Shown here: in pieces, positions 49,790 to 59,477 of the stretch
How positions within the stretch are numbered: the first letter of the stretch is position 1
Layout: every line of letters starts with the position of its first letter
DNA from: an uncultured Gemmiger sp.
Lineage (GTDB): Bacteria > Bacillota > Clostridia > Oscillospirales > Ruminococcaceae
Assembly (NCBI GenBank): GCA_944388215.1
Contig: CALXHT010000010.1
Coordinates: 1-60,926, forward strand
Direction: 5' to 3'
Length of the DNA: 60,926 bases
The notes under the pieces: generated by a model
Told to the model about the DNA's origin: nothing
Seen by the model: the letters and a program-made list of their open reading frames with translations, nothing else
The model's database searches: none
Program-made: the position numbers and the translations under genes

Positions 49790-51622
49790 TCAGCCCTTGC
49801 TCTTCTTGCTGGCGGCCTTCATGCGCAGGTCATGGTCCAGGATCCGCTTGCGGATGCGCAGATTCTCGGGGGTGACTTCCAGCAGTTCGTCGGGGGCCAG
49901 GAATTCCAGGCAGCCCTCCAGGCTGAACTTGCTCACCGGCACCAGACGCAGGGCGTCGTCGCTGCCGGAGGCACGGGTGTTGGTCAGGTGCTTGGTCTTG
50001 CAGACGTTGACCGTGATGTCTTCGCCCGTGGGAGTGTAGCCAACGACCTCGCCGGCATAGACCTTCTCGCCGGCGTTGACCAGCAGCGTGCCGCGCTGCT
50101 GGGCGTTGAACAGGCCGTAGGTCACGGCGTCGCCGGTCTCGAAGCTGATCAGGGAGCCGGTGGAACGGGTCTGGATATCGCCGCACCACTCTTCGTAACC
50201 GTCGAAGATGGTGTTCATGATGCCTTCACCGTGGGTATCGGTGAGGAACTGGCTGCGGTAACCGAACAGACCGCGGCTGGGCATACGGAACTCCAGACGG
50301 GAACGGCTGTTCATCATCTGCATGTTCATCAGAATACCCTTGCGTGCGCCCAGCGCCGTCATGACGGCGCCCTGGTAGGTCTCGGGCACGTCGATAACAA
50401 CCCGCTCCATGGGTTCCATCGTCTTGCCGTTCTCCTCGTGGGTCAGCACGTGCGGGGGAGAAACCTGCAGCTCATAGCCTTCGCGGCGCATCGTCTCAAT
50501 GAGGATGGACAGATGCATCTCGCCGCGGCCCATGACCCGGAAGGAATCGTTGGTGGCGGAATCCTCCACCTTCAGGGCCACGTCCTTCAGCAGTTCGCGC
50601 TGCAGACGGTCGCGGATCTGGCGGGAGGTGACGTACTTGCCCTCCTTGCCGGCGAAGGGAGAATCGTTCACCGAGAAGGTCATCTCCACGGTGGGGTCGT
50701 TGATCTTCACGAAGGGCAGCGGCTGCACCTTGCTGGGATCGCACACCGTGTTGCCGATGGTGATGTCGGGCAGACCCGCAAAGGCGACGATGTCACCGGC
50801 GGAAGCCTGCTCGATGGGCTCACGGCCGTTGGCCTTGAAGTCGAACAGCTTGGTGATGCGGCCGGTCATGTGCACGTCGGGGTTGTGCCAGTCGCAGACC
50901 TGCACGGGAGAACCCACCTTGATGACGCCGTTCTGCACGCGGCCCACGCCCATGCGGCCCACGAACTCGTTGTAGTCCACACTGGACACCAGCATCTGCA
51001 GGGGCTCGTCGGGCTCGCCCTCCGGCGGCTGGACGTATTTCAGGATGGTGTCGAACAGTGGCTTCAGGTCGGTGCCGTTCTCGGGATGGGTCCAGTCATA
51101 GCTGGCGGTGCCGTTGCGGCCGGAGCAGAACACCATGGGGCTGTCCAGCTGCTCGTCGGTGGCGCCCAGGTCCATCAGCAGTTCAAGGATCTCGTCGATG
51201 ACTTCCTTGATGCGGGCGTCGGGGCGGTCGATTTTGTTCACCGCGATCACCAGCGACAGGTTCTGCTGCAGCGCCTTCTGCAGCACGAAGCGGGTCTGGG
51301 GCATGCAGCCCTCGGCGGCGTCCACCAGCAGCAGCACGCCGTTGACCATCTTCAGCACGCGCTCCACCTCGCCGCCGAAGTCGGCGTGGCCCGGGGTGTC
51401 CACGATGTTGATCTTGACGCCGTTGTACACGCAGGAGCAGTTCTTGGCAAGAATGGTGATGCCGCGCTCACGTTCGATGGCACCGGAGTCCATCACGCGC
51501 TCAGCCACCTGCTGGTTGGCGCGGAAGGCACCAGACTGCTTGAGCATCTGGTCCACCAGCGTCGTCTTGCCGTGGTCAACGTGGGCAATGATGGCGACGT
51601 TGCGAATATTTTCCTGAATCAT
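49790..51622 (-). CDS. typA: Ribosome-binding GTPase TypA/BipA
   Basis: 610 residues, typical length. GTPase motifs are AHVDHGKTT (G1), RGITI (G2), DTPGHADF (G3) and NKIDRPDA (G4), followed by domain II, EF-G-like domains III and V and the TypA-specific C-terminus (SRSRLEFRMPSRGLFGYRSQF here split as PSRGLFGYRSQFL). It assists 50S subunit assembly and stress or cold adaptation. ATG 51622 is chosen over an upstream in-frame ATG at 51679 because that would add 19 residues before the conserved MIQENIRNVAIIAH start. Confidence 0.95.
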   Translation of the reverse strand: MIQENIRNVAIIAHVDHGKTTLVDQMLKQSGAFRANQQVAERVMDSGAIERERGITILAKNCSCVYNGVKINIVDTPGHADFGGEVERVLKMVNGVLLLVDAAEGCMPQTRFVLQKALQQNLSLVIAVNKIDRPDARIKEVIDEILELLMDLGATDEQLDSPMVFCSGRNGTASYDWTHPENGTDLKPLFDTILKYVQPPEGEPDEPLQMLVSSVDYNEFVGRMGVGRVQNGVIKVGSPVQVCDWHNPDVHMTGRITKLFDFKANGREPIEQASAGDIVAFAGLPDITIGNTVCDPSKVQPLPFVKINDPTVEMTFSVNDSPFAGKEGKYVTSRQIRDRLQRELLKDVALKVEDSATNDSFRVMGRGEMHLSILIETMRREGYELQVSPPHVLTHEENGKTMEPMERVVIDVPETYQGAVMTALGARKGILMNMQMMNSRSRLEFRMPSRGLFGYRSQFLTDTHGEGIMNTIFDGYEEWCGDIQTRSTGSLISFETGDAVTYGLFNAQQRGTLLVNAGEKVYAGEVVGYTPTGEDITVNVCKTKHLTNTRASGSDDALRLVPVSKFSLEGCLEFLAPDELLEVTPENLRIRKRILDHDLRMKAASKKSKG

Positions 51623-51740
51623 ATCCGTTCCCTCTCTATTTGACTTGCATTGAAGGGGGCAACCCCCCAATATCCACATACAGGTCCTATTTTACGCTGT
51701 AATGCAGTTATTGTCAAGAATCGCCAACGGCAAAAAAGTG

Positions 51741-51749
51741 TGGTATAAT
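51741..51749 (+). promoter_or_regulatory. Extended -10 promoter of the pyrophosphatase gene
   Basis: TGG-TATAAT (51741-51749) is a TGn-extended -10. A TTGTCA upstream is 27 bp away, too far to be its -35. Confidence 0.6.
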
Positions 51750-51846
51750 AGAAAATGTCATAGAGTGCGAAGAGAGAACTTTTGGTTATTTTGCGGGCAC
51801 CGAGGGATTCGCCCGCGCCACTTCCCAGGGAAAAGAGGAAACCGAC

Positions 51847-53511
51847 ATGTCAACTGAAAATGTGCGCCATATCAACATCATCGGCCACCAGAACCCCGAT
51901 ACCGACTCCATCTGTTCGGCGCTGTCCTACGCCTGGCTGAAAAACGGCGGCAGCCTGACAGGCAAGTATGAGGCACGCCGGGCCGGGCATGTGAACCGGG
52001 AGACCCAGTTTGTGCTCAAGCATTTCGGCATGGAGCCGCCGCGGCTCTGCACCGACGTGAGCCCCCAGATCAAGGATATCGACATCCGCCACCAGCCGGG
52101 CATCGACGCCGAGCTGAGCGTGCGCGCGGCCTGGAACATGATGCGCGACGTGGAGATCGACACGCTGTGCATCACCGATGGGGAGGACGAGCTGCAGGGG
52201 CTTATCACCATCAAGGACATTGCCGACGCCAACATGGATCTGTTTGACACCGGCGTGCTGGCGGCGGCCAACACCAGCTACCACAACCTGCTGGAGACGC
52301 TGGAGGCGGAGCTCATCGTGGGCGACGCCGACGCCCGCATCACCCAGGGGCATATCTGCATCGGCACCAGCCCCGAGATCATGGAGGAGCTGGTGAAGCC
52401 CGGCGACCTGGTGCTGGTTTCCAACCGGTACGAGACCCAGATGTGCGCCATCGACTGCGGCGCGGCAGCCATTGTGGTCTGCTGCGGTTCGGCGGTGCCC
52501 CGCACCATCGTGGCCCGCGCCCAGGAAAAGGGCTGTGCGGTGCTGGCCACCCCCTACGACACCTACGCGGCGGGGCGGCTGGTGACCACGGCGGCCCCGG
52601 TGCGCCACTTCATGCGCACCCACGACCTGATGAAGTTCAGCGTCAACACCCCCATTGAGGACGCCCGCAAGATCATGGCCAGCGTGCGCCACCGGTATTT
52701 CCCCATTCTGGACGAAAACGGCAAATACTGCGGTGTGGTCAGCCGCCGGAACCTGCTGAACCTGCACCGCAAGCGGGTGATCCTGGTGGACCACAACGAG
52801 CGCACCCAGGCGGTGGACGGTCTGGAGCAGGCCGAGATCCTGGAGATCATCGACCACCACCGCATCGGCAACCTGGAGACCAGCGGCCCGGTGTATTTCC
52901 GCAATGTGCCGGTGGGCTGCACGGCCACCATCCTTTATCAGATGTACCAGGAGCAGGGCGTCACGCCGGCCAAGCCCATTGCGGGGCTGCTGCTGTCGGC
53001 CATTCTGTCCGACACGCTGATGTTCCGTTCGCCCACCTCCACGCCCCAGGACGAAGCCACCGCCAAGGCGCTGGCCGAGATCGCCGGGGAGGATATTCCC
53101 AGCTACGCCGAGCAGATGTTCGAGGCGGGCGCCGATCTCACCGGCCGGGACGCCGAGGATGTCTTCCGCTCTGACTTCAAGGCGTTCAGCCGCGGCGACG
53201 CCAAGTTCGGCGTGGGCCAGTCCATCTATATGACCGACAAATCCCGTGCCGCCGCCGAAGCGCTGGTGGGACCCTTCCTGCCGGAAGCGGGGCGCCGGGA
53301 AGGTCTGCCCATGATCTTCTATATGTTCACCGACATGAAGACCCAGAGCACCGACCTGATGTACTGGGGCGACCATACCGAGGAGATCATCCGGGATGCC
53401 TTCGGGGTGGAGCCCAAGGACGGGGTGGCAGTATTGCCGGGCGTAGTCAGCCGCAAGAAGCAGCTGCTGCCGCCGCTGCTGGCAGCGCTGCAGGCCCGCC
53501 AGGGGGAGTAA
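51847..53511 (+). CDS. ppaC: Manganese-dependent inorganic pyrophosphatase with CBS and DRTGG domains
   Basis: 554 residues, much longer than plain family II pyrophosphatases (about 310). The DHH metal motifs are GHQNPDTDS and IIDHHRIGN. Between them sit a first CBS domain (about 70-125), a DRTGG domain (about 140-240) and a second CBS domain (about 250-310); the DHHA2 domain follows. CBS-type enzymes are controlled by adenine nucleotides and diadenosine polyphosphates. It hydrolyses pyrophosphate made in biosynthesis. Start ATG follows GAAAAGAGGAAA. Confidence 0.93.
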   Translation: MSTENVRHINIIGHQNPDTDSICSALSYAWLKNGGSLTGKYEARRAGHVNRETQFVLKHFGMEPPRLCTDVSPQIKDIDIRHQPGIDAELSVRAAWNMMRDVEIDTLCITDGEDELQGLITIKDIADANMDLFDTGVLAAANTSYHNLLETLEAELIVGDADARITQGHICIGTSPEIMEELVKPGDLVLVSNRYETQMCAIDCGAAAIVVCCGSAVPRTIVARAQEKGCAVLATPYDTYAAGRLVTTAAPVRHFMRTHDLMKFSVNTPIEDARKIMASVRHRYFPILDENGKYCGVVSRRNLLNLHRKRVILVDHNERTQAVDGLEQAEILEIIDHHRIGNLETSGPVYFRNVPVGCTATILYQMYQEQGVTPAKPIAGLLLSAILSDTLMFRSPTSTPQDEATAKALAEIAGEDIPSYAEQMFEAGADLTGRDAEDVFRSDFKAFSRGDAKFGVGQSIYMTDKSRAAAEALVGPFLPEAGRREGLPMIFYMFTDMKTQSTDLMYWGDHTEEIIRDAFGVEPKDGVAVLPGVVSRKKQLLPPLLAALQARQGE

Positions 53512-53570
53512 CCGCCCGGAAAACAGACCGTTTGGGTTCCAAAATCTGAAAATTTTACACTTGACTAAAA

Positions 53571-53618
53571 AACGCGCGTCTGCACGAAGAAAACTTCGAG
53601 GCAAACGGGCGCTTTTTG
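53571..53618 (+). terminator. Terminator after the pyrophosphatase gene
   Basis: An inner CGAAG-aaaa-CTTCG stem extends outward to CGCG.../...GGGCGC with bulges and is followed by TTTTTG. Confidence 0.65.
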
Positions 53619-53651
53619 TTAGAAATAGAACTTTGTTTACAGAATGTTTGT

Positions 53652-53680
53652 TTGACACCCTTTGCCGGAACGGATATAAT
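53652..53680 (+). promoter_or_regulatory. Promoter of citrate synthase
   Basis: Consensus TTGACA (53652-53657), 17 bp, consensus TATAAT (53675-53680); leader of about 85 bases. Confidence 0.9.
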
Positions 53681-53770
53681 AGGCAGTATACGAACTGTAC
53701 AAAAAACGGGTGAGAGATAGGGAAAAAATCAAACGAACCGTCAAAAGTGTCGGAAAAGGAGGGTCTTCCA

Positions 53771-55126
53771 ATGAGCGATTACGCAGCCATTGAAAAAGAG
53801 GCGCGCGTCTTTACCGAGGAGTGCGTCACCAACAACCGGGTGGACCCGGCGCTGTTTGCCCGGTATCACATCAAGCGGGGTCTGCGCGACCAGGACGGCA
53901 AGGGGGTGCTGGCGGGCATCACCAACATTTCCCGCATTGATGCCTTCGAGGAGCGCGACGGCAAGCAGGTCCCCTGCGACGGCAAGCTGTGGTATCGCGG
54001 CTACAACGTCTATGACCTGATCCGGGGACTGCGGGGCAAGCGCTACGCCTTCGAGGAGGCGGCCTATCTGCTGTTGTTGGGGGATCTGCCCAACGAAGCC
54101 CAGCTGGAATCCTTCAAGGATTGTCTGGCCAAGTGCCGGGATCTGCCCACCAACTTTGTGCGGGATGTCATCATGAAGGCGCCCAGCAAGGATCTGATGA
54201 ATTCCCTGACCCGCAGTGTGCTGACCCTGGCCAGCTATGACGACGATATCGGCAAGAGTGATCTGCAGACCCAGCTGGAGCAGTGCATCAAGCTGATCAG
54301 CGTTTTCCCCATGCTGGCGGTCTACGGATATCATGCCTACCATTACTATGAGTGCGACGGCAGCATGTACATTCACCGGCCGCGGCCCGAGCTTTCCACC
54401 GCCGAGAACCTGCTCCAGATGCTGCGTCCTGACCGGCAGTACACCGATCTGGAAGCCCACGTGCTGGACATTGCCCTGCTGCTGCACATGGAGCACGGCG
54501 GCGGCAACAACTCCACCTTCACCACCCGCGTGGTGACTTCTTCGGGGTCGGACACCTACTCGGTCATTGCGGCGGCCCTTTCCAGTCTGAAGGGGCCCAA
54601 GCATGGCGGCGCCAACATCAAGGTCATGCACATGATGGACGATGTCCGCGCCCATGTGGCCGATCCCACCGACGAGGATGCCATGCGGGAGTATCTGCGC
54701 AAGATCGTGGACCGGCAGGCCTTCGACCAGAAGGGCCTGATCTACGGCATGGGACATGCGGTGTATTCTCTCAGTGATCCCCGTGCCGTGGTGTTCAAGA
54801 ACTTTGTGCATCAGCTGGCCGACGCCAAGGGCCGCGACCGCGACTTTGAGTATTACAACACCATCGAGCGGCTGGCGCCCCAGGTCATTGCCGAGAAGCG
54901 GCATATCTACAAGGGCGTTTCGGCCAACGTGGACTTCTATTCGGGATTTGTCTATGATATGCTGGGCATTCCGGTGGAGCTGTACACACCCATCTTCGCG
55001 GTGGCGCGTATCGTGGGCTGGTCGGCGCATCGGATGGAGGAACTGGTCAACATGGACAAGATCATCCGCCCGGCCTACCAGAGCATCATGGTGCCCCGTG
55101 AGTATGTGCCCCTCCAGGACCGCTAA
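53771..55126 (+). CDS. gltA: Citrate synthase
   Basis: 451 residues. Catalytic residues are His in MEHGGGNN, His in GMGHAVY and Asp in NVDFYSGFV. It condenses oxaloacetate and acetyl-CoA. No aconitase or isocitrate dehydrogenase gene is nearby; in anaerobic Bacillota the enzyme mainly supplies 2-oxoglutarate for glutamate. ATG 53771 follows AAAAGGAGGG; an in-frame start eight codons earlier overlaps that site. It has a near-perfect promoter and is monocistronic. Confidence 0.94.
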   Translation: MSDYAAIEKEARVFTEECVTNNRVDPALFARYHIKRGLRDQDGKGVLAGITNISRIDAFEERDGKQVPCDGKLWYRGYNVYDLIRGLRGKRYAFEEAAYLLLLGDLPNEAQLESFKDCLAKCRDLPTNFVRDVIMKAPSKDLMNSLTRSVLTLASYDDDIGKSDLQTQLEQCIKLISVFPMLAVYGYHAYHYYECDGSMYIHRPRPELSTAENLLQMLRPDRQYTDLEAHVLDIALLLHMEHGGGNNSTFTTRVVTSSGSDTYSVIAAALSSLKGPKHGGANIKVMHMMDDVRAHVADPTDEDAMREYLRKIVDRQAFDQKGLIYGMGHAVYSLSDPRAVVFKNFVHQLADAKGRDRDFEYYNTIERLAPQVIAEKRHIYKGVSANVDFYSGFVYDMLGIPVELYTPIFAVARIVGWSAHRMEELVNMDKIIRPAYQSIMVPREYVPLQDR

Positions 55127-55320
55127 GTTACTTTCTTGAAAGAAAGTAACCAAAGAACTTTTAACGGATTGACCCGTGAGAAGGCAGTAACGGGAGTATA
55201 CGGGCGCGCAAAAAAGGGCTGTGTCCTGTAGTATTCCCAAAGAAAGTAACCAAAGAACTTTCAACGAACCGACCTGTAAAAGAGCAGTAACGGGAGCATA
55301 CGGGAGCGCAAAGGTCTGGC
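55127..55320. repeat. Two-copy intergenic repeat, 100-bp period
   Basis: The 21-mer beginning at 55140 (AAGAAAGTAACCAAAGAACT...) recurs exactly 100 bp later at 55240. The two copies align without gaps for about 75 bp (shared GCAGTAACGGGAG and TACGGG). The first copy is preceded by a palindrome GTTACTTTCTT/AAGAAAGTAAC (55127-55150). No gene is apparent. Confidence 0.8.
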
Positions 55321-55353
55321 ATTTTTGCCGGTAACAGCCACACAAAACAAAAT

Positions 55354-55384
55354 CCGCCCCGCCGCAGATTCTGCGGCGGGGCGG
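55354..55384 (-). terminator. Terminator of pyrG
   Basis: CCGCCCCGCCGCA pairs with TGCGGCGGGGCGG; on the minus strand ATTTTGTTTTG follows. Confidence 0.88.
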
Positions 55385-55401
55385 TTGTCATTTCAGAAGG
55401 A

Positions 55402-57048
<1,647 letters not shown>

Positions 57049-57089
57049 ATAATTTCCTCCACATCTATGCAAACAAACAAAACTACTAT

Positions 57090-57119
57090 ATTATACACCG
57101 TATGCGGGGGCTTTGGCAA
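57090..57119 (-). promoter_or_regulatory. Promoter of pyrG
   Basis: Minus strand TTGCCA (57114-57119), 18 bp, TATAAT (57090-57095). Confidence 0.7.
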
Positions 57120-57176
57120 GGGCGAGGCCCCCTGCAGGGGTATACAAAAATTGCGGTGGAAATCCCCGGTTTTGTA

Positions 57177-57206
57177 TTGACAAAGCGCGGTGGAATGTTG
57201 TACAAT
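57177..57206 (+). promoter_or_regulatory. Promoter of cysK
   Basis: TTGACA (57177-57182), 18 bp, TACAAT (57201-57206). It gives a leader of about 115 bases. Confidence 0.8.
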
Positions 57207-57237
57207 GTCTTTATCATACAAGAAAGGTATGAATAAC

Positions 57238-57291
57238 ATGGTCAACCGCTCTCTGCCCGGCCGGCGATGTTGCCCCGGCCTGCATGTTTGA
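57238..57291 (+). CDS. Leader peptide with tandem Cys codons
   Basis: MVNRSLPGRRCCPGLHV, 17 residues, is preceded by GAAAGG ten bases upstream; an ATG three codons earlier (57229) is in frame. TGT TGC (57268-57273) lie in the loop of a GGCCGG/CCGGCC stem (57259-57279). Its position just before cysK suggests cysteine-controlled translation. Confidence 0.55.
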   Translation: MVNRSLPGRRCCPGLHV

Positions 57292-57327
57292 ACTTTACAT
57301 TTTATATAAAGACAGGAGACGAATACC

Positions 57328-58260
57328 ATGAGCAAGATCTATACTTCCGCCGAGCAGCTGATCGGACACACCCCGCTGCTGGAGCTCACCCATATCGAAG
57401 CCGCCCAGGGCCTGAAGGCCCGGGTGCTGGCCAAGCTGGAATACTTCAACCCCGCCGGTTCGGTGAAGGACCGTGTGGCCAAGGCCATGATCGACGACGC
57501 CGAGGCCAAGGGCAAGCTCAAGCCCGGCTCGGTGATCATCGAGCCCACCTCGGGCAACACCGGCATCGGGCTGGCCTCGGTGGCGGCAGCCCGGGGCTAC
57601 CGGGTCATCATCGTCATGCCCGACACCATGAGCATGGAGCGCCGCCTGCTGATGAAGGCCTACGGCGCCGAGCTGGTGCTCACCGAGGGTGCCAAGGGCA
57701 TGGCGGGGGCCATCGCCAAGGCCGACGAGCTGGCGGCCGAGATCCCGAACAGCTTTGTGGCGGGACAGTTTGTCAACCCGGCCAACCCGGCGGCCCACCG
57801 TGCCACCACCGGCCCCGAGATCTGGGAGGATACCGACGGCCAGGTGGACTTCTTTGTGGCGGGCGCCGGCACCGGCGGCACGCTGACCGGCGTGGGCGGC
57901 TATCTCAAGGAGAAGAACCCCGCCGTCAAGATCGTGGCGGTGGAGCCCGCCGATTCGCCGGTCCTCAGCGGCGGCAAGGCCGGCCCCCACAAGCTGCAGG
58001 GCATCGGCGCAGGCTTTGTGCCCGAGGTGCTGGATACCTCGGTCTATGACCAGATCGTGACCATCACCACCGACCAGGCCTACGAGGCGGGCCGGATGAT
58101 GGGCCGCAAGGAGGGCGTGCTGGTGGGCATCTCCTCCGGCGCGGCGCTCTATGCGGCGCTGGAACTGGCCAGGCAGCCCGAGAACGAGGGCAAGACCATC
58201 GTGGTGCTGCTGCCCGACACCGGCGACCGGTATCTGTCCACCCCCATGTTTGCCGAGTGA
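57328..58260 (+). CDS. cysK: Cysteine synthase (O-acetylserine sulfhydrylase)
   Basis: 310 residues, typical of CysK. The PLP lysine is in NPAGSVKDR, the substrate loop is PTSGNTGIG, and the PLP-phosphate loop is [12 protein letters not shown]. It makes cysteine from O-acetylserine and sulfide. AGGAG precedes ATG 57328. Its leader includes a Cys-Cys peptide, consistent with feedback by cysteine. No cysE gene is adjacent. Confidence 0.95.
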   Translation: MSKIYTSAEQLIGHTPLLELTHIEAAQGLKARVLAKLEYFNPAGSVKDRVAKAMIDDAEAKGKLKPGSVIIEPTSGNTGIGLASVAAARGYRVIIVMPDTMSMERRLLMKAYGAELVLTEGAKGMAGAIAKADELAAEIPNSFVAGQFVNPANPAAHRATTGPEIWEDTDGQVDFFVAGAGTGGTLTGVGGYLKEKNPAVKIVAVEPADSPVLSGGKAGPHKLQGIGAGFVPEVLDTSVYDQIVTITTDQAYEAGRMMGRKEGVLVGISSGAALYAALELARQPENEGKTIVVLLPDTGDRYLSTPMFAE

Positions 58261-58274
58261 CTCCCTCTCAAAGA

Positions 58275-58318
58275 GGGAAACAGGCCCGCACGGCAATTGC
58301 CTGCCGGGCCTGTTTCCC
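58275..58318 (+). terminator. Hairpin after cysK
   Basis: GGGAAACAGGCCCG (58275-58288) pairs perfectly with CGGGCCTGTTTCCC (58305-58318), with GGCAATTGCC in the loop, followed by CCTTTGG. Confidence 0.7.
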
Positions 58319-58339
58319 CCTTTGGATTCCCCTTCGACA

Positions 58340-58401
58340 AAATTTGACCCAAAACCGCGCACTCGTCGCGGGCTCCTCGCACACAATTTTGGGCCAAATT
58401 T
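58340..58401. repeat. Nested intergenic palindrome
   Basis: AAATTTGACCCAAAA (58340-58354) and TTTTGGGCCAAATTT (58387-58401) form a 15-bp stem with one mismatch around a loop that contains CCGCG/CGCGG. It lies between two terminator hairpins and looks like a palindromic intergenic element. Confidence 0.55.
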
Positions 58402-58411
58402 CCCTGTTTGT

Positions 58412-58455
58412 GTCACCGCCGCCGGCGCATGTCCGGCGGCGGTGACCTTTTTGTT
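58412..58455 (+). terminator. Strong terminator before the methyltransferase gene
   Basis: GTCACCGCCGCCGG (58412-58425) pairs perfectly with CCGGCGGCGGTGAC (58433-58446), followed by CTTTTTGTTTG. Confidence 0.85.
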
Positions 58456-58516
58456 TGCAATTTCCCCGGTTTTGGGGTATGCTGGAACCAGTTGAAAACG
58501 GAAAGAGGAGCGACCC

Positions 58517-59344
58517 ATGGCCAACATTGTGGAAATCACCGATCTGTCGGCGCCGGAGCTGGATGTCTACGCCCGGCTCACCGAAGCCCAGCTGCGCAAC
58601 AAACTGGAACCGGAAAAGGGCATCTTCATCGCCGAGAGCCCCAAGGTCATCGGCACGGCGCTGGATGCCGGGTACAAGCCCCTCTCCTTTCTCATGGAGC
58701 GCCGCCAGATCGACGGCCCGGCGGCGGGGGTGCTGGCCCGCTGCCCTGACGCCACGGTTTACACGGCAGACCGTGCCGTGCTGGAAAAACTTACCGGCTA
58801 CACCCTGACCCGGGGCGTGCTCTGCGCCATGCACCGCCCGGCGCCCCGCACCGCCGAGGAGATCTGTCAAACCGCCCGGCGGGTGGCGGTGCTGGAGGGC
58901 ATCGTGGATTCCACCAACATCGGCGCCATCTTCCGCTCGGCGGCGGCCCTGGGTATGGACGCCGTGCTGCTGTCCCCCTCCTGCTGCGATCCGCTGTGCC
59001 GCCGGGCCATCCGGGTGAGCATGGGCACAGTGTTTCAGGTGCCCTGGGCCCGGCTGGGGGAGGACAAGGCCGACTGGCCCGAAGCGGGGCTGGCCCGGCT
59101 GCATGCCCTGGGCTTCACCACCGCCGCCATGGCGCTGGATGACCGGGCGCTGCCGGTGGACGACCCCGGCCTGCAGGCGGCAGAGAAGCTGGCCATCGTC
59201 CTGGGCACCGAGGGGGACGGCCTGGCCGCCGGGACCATCGCCCGGTGCGATGCCACCGTCATGATCCCCATGCAGCACGGGGTGGATTCCCTCAACGTGG
59301 GGGCGGCCGCGGCGGTGGCCTTCTGGCAGCTGCGCGCCCGCTGA
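58517..59344 (+). CDS. TrmH/SpoU-family RNA 2'-O-methyltransferase
   Basis: 275 residues. SPOUT motifs are STNIGAIFRSAAALG (motif 1), VLGTEGDGL (motif 2) and IPMQHGVDSLNVGAAAAVAF (motif 3). The N-terminal segment (KGIFIAESPKVI) is the substrate-binding domain of rRNA-type members. It methylates a ribose in rRNA or tRNA using S-adenosylmethionine; the target base is not evident. Ribosome site AAAGAGGAG precedes ATG 58517. Confidence 0.92.
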   Translation: MANIVEITDLSAPELDVYARLTEAQLRNKLEPEKGIFIAESPKVIGTALDAGYKPLSFLMERRQIDGPAAGVLARCPDATVYTADRAVLEKLTGYTLTRGVLCAMHRPAPRTAEEICQTARRVAVLEGIVDSTNIGAIFRSAAALGMDAVLLSPSCCDPLCRRAIRVSMGTVFQVPWARLGEDKADWPEAGLARLHALGFTTAAMALDDRALPVDDPGLQAAEKLAIVLGTEGDGLAAGTIARCDATVMIPMQHGVDSLNVGAAAAVAFWQLRAR

Positions 59345-59380
59345 ACCGACAATCTGCCCCAAAAACGTGACATATTTTTT

Positions 59381-59412
59381 ACGCCCCGTTGACAGAAAAC
59401 GGGGCGTTTTTG
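59381..59412 (+). terminator. Terminator after the methyltransferase gene
   Basis: ACGCCCCGTT (59381-59390) pairs with AACGGGGCGT (59398-59407), followed by TTTTT. Confidence 0.85.
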
Positions 59413-59413
59413 G

Positions 59414-59442
59414 TTGTTTTTCCCCGTTCCGGATGGTACAAT
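59414..59442 (+). promoter_or_regulatory. Promoter of the UMF1-type transporter gene
   Basis: TTGTTT (59414-59419), 17 bp, TGG-extended TACAAT (59437-59442). Confidence 0.6.
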
Positions 59443-59477
59443 ATTTTTATGTTTGACAGAACGGGAGGAGCTTGTTC

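Noticed and set aside
51711-51749. TTGTCA paired with TATAAT as a standard promoter of the pyrophosphatase gene
   Set aside because: The spacing is 27 bp; the TGn-extended -10 is the better explanation.
53741-55345. 534-codon open frame antisense to citrate synthase
   Set aside because: Citrate synthase on the plus strand has all catalytic residues and a promoter; the antisense frame has no ribosome site.
57212-57327. Riboswitch or T-box in the cysK leader
   Set aside because: The T-box TGGNACC-type sequence and a terminator are not present and the leader is short; the Cys-Cys leader ORF fits better.
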